A DNA stretch of 64,000 nt from Georgenia_B sunbinii (GTDB lineage: Bacteria; Actinomycetota; Actinomycetes; Actinomycetales; Actinomycetaceae): assembly GCF_036421855.1 (NCBI RefSeq), contig NZ_JAZGOK010000001.1; one strand, 5' to 3'. The notes beneath the pieces were generated by a model that saw nothing but the letters and a program-made list of their open reading frames with translations, made no database searches and was not told the DNA's origin. This document shows, one piece after another, positions 1-8,658 of this stretch. How positions within the stretch are numbered: the first letter of the stretch is position 1; each line of letters starts with the position of its first letter. Made by a program: the position numbers and the translations under genes.

Positions 1-274
1 ATCAAAAAACTTGGCACACTGTTGAGTTCTCAAGAAACAGACACACACCGTCCGAACCGACCTATCAAGACCAGATCCGAACCGGGGCAACCTCTTAACC
101 TTACCTGAGCGACTTCACCTTGTCCAACCGGCTTGGCCGGCCATCGTGGTGATCTCGTCTCAAGTTGCCCGACTGTCAGTGGGATCGCCTGTGAGGCGAT
201 CTTCCAGACTGTCTGACCCGCGGGACCGGCCACCAAGCTCTGCGAGCTGCTGTCCGTGTCTCCCTTGCGGTGCT
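1..274 (-). promoter_or_regulatory. rRNA operon leader (upstream of a 16S rRNA gene outside the window)
   Basis: On the minus strand, bases 39 to 1 read as the actinobacterial pre-16S leader, with the conserved TTGAGAACTCAACAGTGTGCC block (bases 10-30, one base past the quoted core) that precedes 16S rRNA in many Actinobacteria and is linked to antitermination and RNase III processing. The 16S gene itself would lie just left of base 1. I see no protein gene in 1-444; 310-444 shows nothing recognisable. The window beginning exactly here fits a contig end at an rRNA repeat. The leader identity is by recall of conserved sequence; its boundaries are inferred. Confidence 0.75.
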
Positions 275-279
275 AGAGG

Positions 280-309
280 ATCATAGGCAGGCTCGGAACG
301 CCTGGTCAA
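280..309 (-). promoter_or_regulatory. Candidate rRNA operon promoter (-35/-10)
   Basis: Read on the minus strand, TTGACC (309-304) is followed after exactly 18 bases by TATGAT (285-280). Both hexamers are close to the housekeeping sigma consensus, and transcription would start near 272-274 and run left through the leader. It is among the best -35/-10 pairs I found in the window, as expected for an rRNA promoter. The start site is inferred. Confidence 0.7.
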
Positions 310-444
310 GCCGAGACGGACGCTCACTGCAGAGCCAGAATCGGCCTGGTTGCTGGGTTCTGTGGCTTTCTACAGCGGGCGGTCCTGATCTTGTGAGGCA
401 GCGCACAACGTCCCCATCGGACGTCGGAGCGGTGCCCGACCGCG

Positions 445-1938
<1,494 letters not shown>

Positions 1939-2195
1939 GACCACTGCGGCCGGCTCCTCTCGTCGGTGCACGCAGCGTCGCGTGCACCGTAAGTATCCGC
2001 CGCGCTCCTGGTGTTGTCCCGCAGGCACTCCGTGACGGCGCCACATTCCGTCCCCACCGGCTGCGCACGATTCTGCGACCGTGTCCAATCTCGGGACATC
2101 AGCCCATAGCCGGGACACCCGGTGCAGCCAGGATTGTTCTCAACAGCCCGCACCGACCACCGCAGGAGAGCAGTCAGGTCACCGACTCCCACGTC

Positions 2196-2300
2196 ATGGA
2201 GGCGCTGCTGCTGATCATCCCGGCGGTGACGCTGGCTGGGGACCAGTGGGGGCTGGGCAAGTGGTGGGCCGGCAAGGTGGGCAACAGCTGGCTCCGCTGA
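2196..2300 (+). pseudogene. Possible C-terminal remnant of a DoxX-like membrane protein
   Basis: A 34-residue frame starting MEALLLIIPAVTLAG and ending in a WGLGKWW motif and a stop. A hydrophobic helix followed by WGLG-aromatic-basic residues resembles the extreme C-terminus of actinobacterial DoxX-family proteins. The same frame stays open upstream for about 25 codons with no proper start and no further DoxX sequence, so this is either a decayed fragment or chance. The rest of 1945-2195 shows no gene. It lies convergent to gatB across hairpin 2302-2351. Low confidence; the family match is from memory. Confidence 0.3.
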
Positions 2301-2301
2301 G

Positions 2302-2351
2302 AACGCCGCGAGAGCAGACCCGTCCGTGGACAAGTCTGCTCTCGCGGCGTT
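2302..2351. terminator. Repeat locus D: 18-bp perfect hairpin between convergent genes
   Basis: Bases 2302-2319 pair perfectly with 2334-2351 (18 bp, 14-base loop). The right arm contains an inverted copy (2326-2343, GTGGACAAGTCTGCTCTC) of the 18-base unit seen at 38,054, 44,477 and 47,674; the left arm holds a degraded direct copy (2310-2327). It lies 11 bases downstream of gatB and next to the DoxX-like remnant, so it can act as a terminator in both directions. No T-tract follows. Confidence 0.8.
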
Positions 2352-2362
2352 GGTGGTTCGGG

Positions 2363-3871
2363 TCAGGCCTCGGCGCGCTCCATGATGAGCTCGCGGACCC
2401 GGGCGGCGTCGGCCTGGCCGCGAGTCGCCTTCATGACGGCACCGACGATCGCGCCGGCGGCCTGGACCTTGCCGCCGCGGATCTTGTCGAGGACGTCGGG
2501 GTTGGCGGCCAGCGCCTCGTCGACGGCGGTGATGAGCGCGCCGTCGTCGGAGACGACCTCCAGGCCACGGGCGACGACGACGGCCTCCGGGTCGCCCTCC
2601 CCGGCGAGCACGCCGGCCAGCACCTGGCGGGCGAGCTTGTCGTTGATCCGGCCTGACTCGACCAGCGAGGCCAGCTCGGCGACCTGGGCGGGGGTGACCG
2701 CCAGTGCCCCGAGCTCGACTCCCTCGGACCCGGCGGTACGAGCCAGCTCGCCCATCCACCACTTGCGAGCGGCGGCGGCATCGGCCCCGGCGGCCACCGT
2801 TGCCTCGATGAGGTCGAGCGCGCCGGCGTTGACGACGTCCCGCATCTCGGCGTCGGCGTAGCCCCACTCGCCCTGCAGCCGACGACGGCGCAGCGCGGGC
2901 AGCTCGGGCAGCGAGGCGCGGATCTCCTCGACCCACTCGCGGCTCGGGGCCACCGGCACGAGGTCCGGCTCGGGGAAGTAGCGGTAGTCGTCGGCATCGG
3001 ACTTCGGCCGGCCCGACGACGTCGTACCGGTGTCCTCGTGCCAGTGACGAGTCTCCTGGACCACTGCGCGCCCGGCGTCGAGGACGGCGGCCTGGCGGGA
3101 GACCTCGTAGCGCACCGCGCGCTCGATCGACCGGAAGGAGTTGACGTTCTTGGTCTCGGTGCGGGTGCCCAGCGGGGCGTCCGGACCGGGCCGCAGCGAG
3201 ACGTTGATGTCGGCGCGGACGTTCCCGCGCTCCATCCGGGCCTCCGAGACGCCGATCCCGCGAAAGAGGTCGCGCAGCGTGCTCACGTAGGCGCGAGCCA
3301 CCTCCGGCGCGTTGACGCCGGTACCGGTGATCGGGCGGGTGACGATCTCGACGAGCGGCACGCCCGCGCGGTTGTAGTCGACGAGGGAGTGCTCGGCGCC
3401 GTGGATCCGGTTGCCGGTACCGCCGACGTGGGTGTTCTTGCCGGCGTCCTCCTCCATGTGCGCGCGCTCGATGGGGATCGCGACCGTCGTGCCGTCCTCC
3501 AGCTCGATGTCGATCTCGCCGTCGAACGCGATCGGCTCGTCGTACTGCGAGGTCTGGAAGTTCTTCGGGACGTCGGGGTAGAAGTAGTTCTTCCGGGCGA
3601 AGCGGCAGCTCTCGGCGATCTCGCAGCCGAGCGCGAGGCCGATCCGGATGGCGTACTCCACCGCGGTGCGGTTGAGGACCGGCAGCGTGCCGGGCAGTCC
3701 GAGGGAGACCGGGGTGACGTGGGAGTTCGGCGCCCCGCCGAACTCGTTGGGTGCGCCGTCGAACATCTTCGAGGCGGTCCCCAGCTCCACGTGCACCTCG
3801 ATGCCGATGACGACGTCGTACCGGCGCAGGGCCTCGTCGAAGTCGACGAGCTCGGGCGTGGTGGCGGTCAT
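2363..3871 (-). CDS. gatB: Asp-tRNA(Asn)/Glu-tRNA(Gln) amidotransferase subunit B
   Basis: tRNA-binding kinase subunit of GatCAB, which phosphorylates and amidates Glu-tRNA(Gln) and Asp-tRNA(Asn) in organisms lacking GlnRS and/or AsnRS. 502 residues, normal for the family. The N-terminal catalytic cradle shows IGIEVHVEL, GAPNSHVTPVSLGLPGTLP and the RKNYFYPDVPKNFQ stretch; residues about 340-502 are the helical and YqeY-like tail domain with RGGKVQAAGAIVGAVM. Its ATG overlaps the gatA stop by four bases (ATGA), showing translational coupling. Last gene of the operon gatC-gatA-gatB; hairpin 2302-2351 follows the stop. Confidence 0.97.
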   Translation of the reverse strand: MTATTPELVDFDEALRRYDVVIGIEVHVELGTASKMFDGAPNEFGGAPNSHVTPVSLGLPGTLPVLNRTAVEYAIRIGLALGCEIAESCRFARKNYFYPDVPKNFQTSQYDEPIAFDGEIDIELEDGTTVAIPIERAHMEEDAGKNTHVGGTGNRIHGAEHSLVDYNRAGVPLVEIVTRPITGTGVNAPEVARAYVSTLRDLFRGIGVSEARMERGNVRADINVSLRPGPDAPLGTRTETKNVNSFRSIERAVRYEVSRQAAVLDAGRAVVQETRHWHEDTGTTSSGRPKSDADDYRYFPEPDLVPVAPSREWVEEIRASLPELPALRRRRLQGEWGYADAEMRDVVNAGALDLIEATVAAGADAAAARKWWMGELARTAGSEGVELGALAVTPAQVAELASLVESGRINDKLARQVLAGVLAGEGDPEAVVVARGLEVVSDDGALITAVDEALAANPDVLDKIRGGKVQAAGAIVGAVMKATRGQADAARVRELIMERAEA

Positions 3872-5391
3872 CGGGAGACCTCCTCAGCGGTGGCGATGGG
3901 CAGGAGGGACACGTCGGCGAGCAGCCGGTGACCGCGCTGCTGGTCGAGCAGCCGCTCGAGGACGGCGCCGACGCGGTAGAGCCGGGCGTCCTGGCGGGCC
4001 GGGGCCAACGCCTGGAAGCCGACCGGCAGACCGTCGTCACTCAGCCCGCTCGGCACCGAGATGCCGGGGATACCGGCGAGGTTGGCGGGGATGGTGGCCA
4101 CGTCCATGAGGTACATCGCCATCGGGTCGTCGATGCGCTCCCCGATGGGGAATGCCGTCGTCGGTGTGGTCGGGGAGACGAGGAGGTCCGCCTGCTCGAA
4201 GGCCGCGGCGAAGTCGCGCTGGATGAGCGTGCGGACCTGCTGGGCGCTGCCGTAGTAGGCATCGTAGTGACCGGCCGACAGTGCGTGGGTGCCCAGGATG
4301 ATGCGTCGCTTGACCTCGTCACCGAAACCGGCGCCGCGGGTCGCGCTCATGACGCGCTCGGCGGTCAGCGGCCCGTCGGCCGGCTCGACCCGGAGCCCGA
4401 AACGCATGCCGTCGAACTTCGCGAGGTTCGAGGACGCCTCAGCCGGCAGGATGAGGTAGTACGCGGCCAGTGCGTGGACGAAGCTCGGGCAGGAGACCTC
4501 GACGATCTCCGCGCCCGCGCCGCGCAGCAGCTCCAGGGCAGCCGCGAAGCTCGTCTCGACGCCGGACTGGTAGCCCTCCCCGCCGAGCTCCTTGACGACG
4601 CCGAGGCGCAGGCCGCGCAGGTCCTGCGAGGCGGCCGCCGCGACGAGGTCGCCCACCGGGCCCGGCAGCGACGTCGAGTCGCGCGGGTCGTGACCGCCGA
4701 TGAGCTCGTGCAGCAGCGCGGAGTCGAGCACGGTGCGCGACACCGGGCCGGCCTGGTCCAGGCTGGAGGCGAGCGCGATGAGGCCGTAGCGGGACACCCC
4801 GCCGTAGGTGGGCTTGACGCCGACCGAGCCGGTGACCGATGCGGGCTGGCGGATCGAGCCGCCGGTGTCGGTCCCGATGGCCAGCGGCGCCTCGAAGGCA
4901 GCCACGGCCGCAGCCGAGCCGCCGCCGGAGCCGCCGGGGATCCGGTCCAGGTCCCACGGGTTGCGGGTAGGGCCGAAGGCCGAGTGCTCGGTGGACGAGC
5001 CCATGGCGAACTCGTCGAGGTTGGTCTTGCCGAGGATCGGCAGCCCCGCCTCGCGCAACCGGGTGACGATCGTCGCGTCGTACGGCGGGACCCAGCCCTC
5101 GAGGATCTTGGAGGCCGCCGTCGTCGGCTGCCCCTTGGTGACGACGATGTCCTTGACTGCGATCGGCACGCCGGCGAGCGGGTGCAGCTCCTCGCCGCGC
5201 GAGCGGCGATCGTCGACGTCTCGGGCGGTGGCCAGCGCTTCCTCGCCGTTGACGTGCAGGAAGGCGTGGACGGCGCCGTCGACCTCCGCGATGCGGTCGA
5301 GGTGGGCCTGGGTGACCTCGGTGGAGCTGACCTCCCCCGCACGCAGCCGCTCGGACAGCTCGGCCGCGGTGGCCGTGATGAGCTCGGTCAT
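3868..5391 (-). CDS. gatA: Asp-tRNA(Asn)/Glu-tRNA(Gln) amidotransferase subunit A
   Basis: Amidase-signature subunit that hydrolyses glutamine and channels ammonia to GatB. 507 residues. The Ser-cisSer-Lys triad is visible: Lys in VPIAVKDIVVT, the glycine/serine motif GGSGGGSAAAVA, and the nucleophile serine in GTDTGGSIRQPAS. C-terminal VSPTTPTTAFPIGE and IPGISVPSG are typical. It overlaps gatC by four bases and gatB by four bases, so the three genes are one coupled operon giving equimolar subunits. Confidence 0.97.
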   Translation of the reverse strand: MTELITATAAELSERLRAGEVSSTEVTQAHLDRIAEVDGAVHAFLHVNGEEALATARDVDDRRSRGEELHPLAGVPIAVKDIVVTKGQPTTAASKILEGWVPPYDATIVTRLREAGLPILGKTNLDEFAMGSSTEHSAFGPTRNPWDLDRIPGGSGGGSAAAVAAFEAPLAIGTDTGGSIRQPASVTGSVGVKPTYGGVSRYGLIALASSLDQAGPVSRTVLDSALLHELIGGHDPRDSTSLPGPVGDLVAAAASQDLRGLRLGVVKELGGEGYQSGVETSFAAALELLRGAGAEIVEVSCPSFVHALAAYYLILPAEASSNLAKFDGMRFGLRVEPADGPLTAERVMSATRGAGFGDEVKRRIILGTHALSAGHYDAYYGSAQQVRTLIQRDFAAAFEQADLLVSPTTPTTAFPIGERIDDPMAMYLMDVATIPANLAGIPGISVPSGLSDDGLPVGFQALAPARQDARLYRVGAVLERLLDQQRGHRLLADVSLLPIATAEEVSR

Positions 5392-5687
5392 GCGTCCTCC
5401 CCCAAGATCTGCGGCACCAGGAACTGGTCGTCCTGGCTCTGCGGCGCGCTGGCCATCGCGTCTGCCACGGAGAGCGGCTCCTCGACGACGTCGTCGCGCA
5501 TGACGTTGGTCAGCGCGATCGGGTGGCTGGTGGCGGGGACGTCGGGGGTGACGACCTCACTGACCTGGGCGACGGCCGAGGCGATGACGTCGAGCTCGCC
5601 GGCGAGGCGTTCGACCTCCTGCTCCGTGAGGTCGATCCGGGCCAGGACGGCGACGCGCGCGACCTCGGCTGCAGAGATGGTGGACAT
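5388..5687 (-). CDS. gatC: Asp-tRNA(Asn)/Glu-tRNA(Gln) amidotransferase subunit C
   Basis: Small belt subunit wrapping the GatA-GatB interface. 99 residues, family-typical, with the N-terminal helix motif VARVAVLARIDLTEQEVERLAGELD and the C-terminal LRDD-like segment (MRDDVVEEPLS). The frame is open further upstream, but ATG 5687 starts exactly where GatC homology starts. First gene of the operon; a 67-base divergent gap (5688-5754) separates it from the phospholipase-D gene and must hold both promoters. Confidence 0.96.
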   Translation of the reverse strand: MSTISAAEVARVAVLARIDLTEQEVERLAGELDVIASAVAQVSEVVTPDVPATSHPIALTNVMRDDVVEEPLSVADAMASAPQSQDDQFLVPQILGEDA

Positions 5688-5754
5688 GGCTGCCGAGTCT
5701 ATCGCGCCACCCGGGCAACCCGGCCCGTCGGTCACGTCCTGACATAGTGGTGCC

Positions 5755-7014
5755 ATGAGCCTGCACAGCCTCCACACCTGGATGCGTCCTCGGCTGCGGC
5801 GGGCCGCCAAGTGGTCCGTCCTCGGCCTCGCCGCTGCCCAGCTTGCTGCCGCCGCAACGGTGTGGGGCGTGGACTCGGTGCGCAAGCGCCGGGAGCCGCC
5901 CGGCGGCGAGTTCCCCCGCACCGACCCGCAGGCGGTCACCGTCGCCGACTCCGAGTTCACCGTCTACACCTACGGCGTCGACGTGTACCGGGCGATGCTC
6001 GAAGCGATCCGCGGGGCGAAGAAGTACATCTTCTTCGAGACCTACATCTGGAAGGCCGACCCGGTCGGTCAGGAGTTCAAGGACGAGCTCATCGCGGCGG
6101 CCGAGCGCGGCGTCGAGGTCTACGTGGTGTTCGACTCGTTCGGCAACCTCGTGGTGCCAGAGGCGTTCAAGCGCATCCCGGCGCCGGTCCACACGCTGCG
6201 CTTCCCGCTCATCCGGCCCGGCGTCCTCACGCTGAACATGCGCAAGTCCGGACGGAACCACCGCAAGATCGTCGTCGTCGACGGCGAGCAGGGCTTCGTC
6301 GGCGGCTACAACATCGGCGAGCTCTACGCGACGCAGTGGCGCGACACCCACCTCCGGGTCGAGGGCCCCGCGGTGTGGGAGCTCGACAACGCCTTCGTCG
6401 ACTTCTGGAACGCCCACCGGCGCCCGCACCACCCCGAGCTCGAGGACCGCGGCGCACGGTCGTGGGACTCGCGGATCCAGGCGGCGCGCAACTCGCCGTC
6501 GTCCCTGCTGTTCCCGGTCCGCGGCAGCTACATCAACGCGATGGACCGGGCCACCGACCACGTGCTCCTCACCCAGGGCTACTTCATCCCGGACGTCGAG
6601 TTCATCGACGCCATGGTCGCCGCCACCCGGCGCGGGGTGGACGTGCGGGTACTCATCCCCGAGGTCTCCAACCACGTGCTCGCCGACTGGGTGGCACGTT
6701 CGCTCTACAGCCGGCTGCTGCGCGCCGGCGTGACGATCTGGCTCTACCAGGGCGCGATGGTGCACGCGAAGACCGGCACCGTCGACGGGCGCTGGACGAC
6801 CATCGGGACGACGAACATCGATCGGATGTCCATGCGCGGGAACTTCGAGATCAACCTCGAGGTCTACGACCGGGACCTCGCAGGACGGATGGAGCAGATC
6901 TTCGAGACCGACCTGTCCAACGCCCGCCAGCTCACCCTCGAGGAGTGGGAGTCCCGACCGTGGCACGTCCGGGTGATCGAGGAGCTGCTCCACCCGCTGC
7001 GGTGGCTCTTCTGA
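5755..7014 (+). CDS. Phospholipase D family / cardiolipin-synthase-like membrane protein
   Basis: 419 residues. Residues about 20-40 form one N-terminal membrane helix, followed by two PLD domains. Both HKD motifs are intact: HRKIVVVDG (HxKx4D) in the first half and HAKTGTVDG followed by IGTTNIDRMS in the second. This is the layout of bacterial cardiolipin synthases, which join two phosphatidylglycerols or PG and CDP-diacylglycerol at the membrane, although actinobacterial cardiolipin synthases of the CDP-alcohol type also exist, so the substrate is not certain. Only 13 bases separate it from the next gene, which is probably co-transcribed. Confidence 0.88.
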   Translation: MSLHSLHTWMRPRLRRAAKWSVLGLAAAQLAAAATVWGVDSVRKRREPPGGEFPRTDPQAVTVADSEFTVYTYGVDVYRAMLEAIRGAKKYIFFETYIWKADPVGQEFKDELIAAAERGVEVYVVFDSFGNLVVPEAFKRIPAPVHTLRFPLIRPGVLTLNMRKSGRNHRKIVVVDGEQGFVGGYNIGELYATQWRDTHLRVEGPAVWELDNAFVDFWNAHRRPHHPELEDRGARSWDSRIQAARNSPSSLLFPVRGSYINAMDRATDHVLLTQGYFIPDVEFIDAMVAATRRGVDVRVLIPEVSNHVLADWVARSLYSRLLRAGVTIWLYQGAMVHAKTGTVDGRWTTIGTTNIDRMSMRGNFEINLEVYDRDLAGRMEQIFETDLSNARQLTLEEWESRPWHVRVIEELLHPLRWLF

Positions 7015-7027
7015 CCGGCTGACGACG

Positions 7028-8593
7028 ATGATCGATGCCCTTGTCGCCACCCCGCTGCTGACGATCATGCTCGTCGTGGCGCTGGGCACGCTGCTGGGCG
7101 CGGTCCCGTTCGGCCCGGTGCGCTTCGGCGCCGCGGGCGCGCTCTTCGTCGGGCTGGCCGTCGGCGCGCTCGACCCGCGCCTGGGGCTGGGACTGGAGCT
7201 GGTGCAGACGCTGGGGCTGGCGTTGTTCGTCTACACCGTCGGGCTGGCGGCCGGGCAGACCTTCTTCCGCGACCTGCGTAGCCAGCTGGCGCTGATGGTC
7301 GCCGGGGTGGGGGTGCTCGCCGTCGTCGCGGGCCTCGCCGTCGTCGCCGCCCGGGTGCTGGACGTCTCGCCCACGATGGCCGCCGGCGCCTTCGCCGGAT
7401 CGCTCACCAGCACACCGGCGCTGGCCGCCGCGAGCACCGCTGCCGGCACCCAGGAGCCGGCGGTCGGGTACTCCTTGGCCTACCCGGTCGGTGTGGTCGT
7501 GACGATCGTCGTCGTCTCGCTCGTGCTCGCTCGGCGCTGGCCGGCCGGCCGCGACCACGTCCCGGCGGCCGGCATCAGCCTCGTCGACGTCAGTGTCGAG
7601 GTGGAGCACCCCGGCCCTCTCGACGACATCCCGGGGTTCACCGCCGGCGAGGTCCGGCTCTCCTACCTCTCGCGCGACGGCCGGACCCGGGTCGTCGGCG
7701 ACGACGAGGAGCTACGTGCCGGGGACCGCGTCGTCGTCGTGGGTTCGCGGGACGCGGTCGCCGACGCCGTCACGCACCTGGGGCGACGGGTGCACGAGCA
7801 CCTCGCGCACGACCGCAGCGTCGTCCACTTCCGGCGCTTCGTGGTGTCCGACCCGCAGATCGCCGGCCGTACCGTGCGGCAGGTCGACGTCCCCGGGCGG
7901 CTCGACGGCGTCGTCACCCGGGTGCGGCGCAGCGACGTCGACATCCTCGCCCACGACGACCTCGTCCTCCAGCTTGGTGACCGGGTACGGGTGGTGCTGC
8001 CGCGCGGCCGGCTGAGCGAGGCGTCGGAGTTCTTCGGTGACTCCGAGCGCGAGGTCAGCGAGATCGACGCACTGTCCCTCGGTGCCGGGCTCGCGGTCGG
8101 CCTGACGCTCGGGCTCCTCACCCTGCCGCTGCCGGGTGGTCTGGCATTCGCGCTCGGCTCGGCGGCCGGACCGCTGGTCGTCGGGATGGTTCTTGGCCGG
8201 CTGCACCGCACCGGCCCGGTGGTGTGGGCGTTACCGACGGCGGCGAACCTCACGATCCGTCAGCTCGGTCTGCTGCTCTTCCTCGGCACCACCGGTCTCG
8301 CCTCCGGGCAGGCGTTCGCGGCGCAGGCGGCGACGGCGCTCGGCCTGCGGGTGGTGCTGCTCGCGGTGATCCTCGTGACCGTGGCGGCCGTCGGCTTCGT
8401 GCTGCTGGCACGGCTGCTCGGCCAGAGCTCGGCCAGAGGGGCAGGGGCGCTGGCCGGGCTCGTGGGGCAGCCGGCGATCCTCGCCTACGCCAACTCGCGG
8501 ATGACCGACGAGCGGATCGAGTCGGGCTACGCCGCACTGTTCGCGCTGGGCATGGTGGCGAAGATCGTCCTCGTCCAGGTGGTGGTCGGCTGA
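7028..8593 (+). CDS. AspT/YidE-YbjL family putative transporter
   Basis: 521 residues with the duplicated layout of the aspartate:alanine exchanger (AAE) family: five or so N-terminal helices (about 1-170, with AAGQTFFRDL and SLTSTPALAA), a cytoplasmic RCK_C/TrkA-C-like domain (about 180-345, GDRVVVVGSRD and GDRVRVVLPRG), and a second helix bundle (about 350-521, ending SRMTDERIESGYAALFALGMVAKI). Family members exchange small carboxylates or amino acids across the membrane; the substrate here cannot be read. It sits 13 bases after the PLD-like gene. Confidence 0.85.
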   Translation: MIDALVATPLLTIMLVVALGTLLGAVPFGPVRFGAAGALFVGLAVGALDPRLGLGLELVQTLGLALFVYTVGLAAGQTFFRDLRSQLALMVAGVGVLAVVAGLAVVAARVLDVSPTMAAGAFAGSLTSTPALAAASTAAGTQEPAVGYSLAYPVGVVVTIVVVSLVLARRWPAGRDHVPAAGISLVDVSVEVEHPGPLDDIPGFTAGEVRLSYLSRDGRTRVVGDDEELRAGDRVVVVGSRDAVADAVTHLGRRVHEHLAHDRSVVHFRRFVVSDPQIAGRTVRQVDVPGRLDGVVTRVRRSDVDILAHDDLVLQLGDRVRVVLPRGRLSEASEFFGDSEREVSEIDALSLGAGLAVGLTLGLLTLPLPGGLAFALGSAAGPLVVGMVLGRLHRTGPVVWALPTAANLTIRQLGLLLFLGTTGLASGQAFAAQAATALGLRVVLLAVILVTVAAVGFVLLARLLGQSSARGAGALAGLVGQPAILAYANSRMTDERIESGYAALFALGMVAKIVLVQVVVG

Positions 8594-8658
8594 CCGCCGA
8601 TGTCACGCGTTGGCACCGACATGCTGCGTGCGGGCCGCGGCTTCGTAGACTTGCCCGC

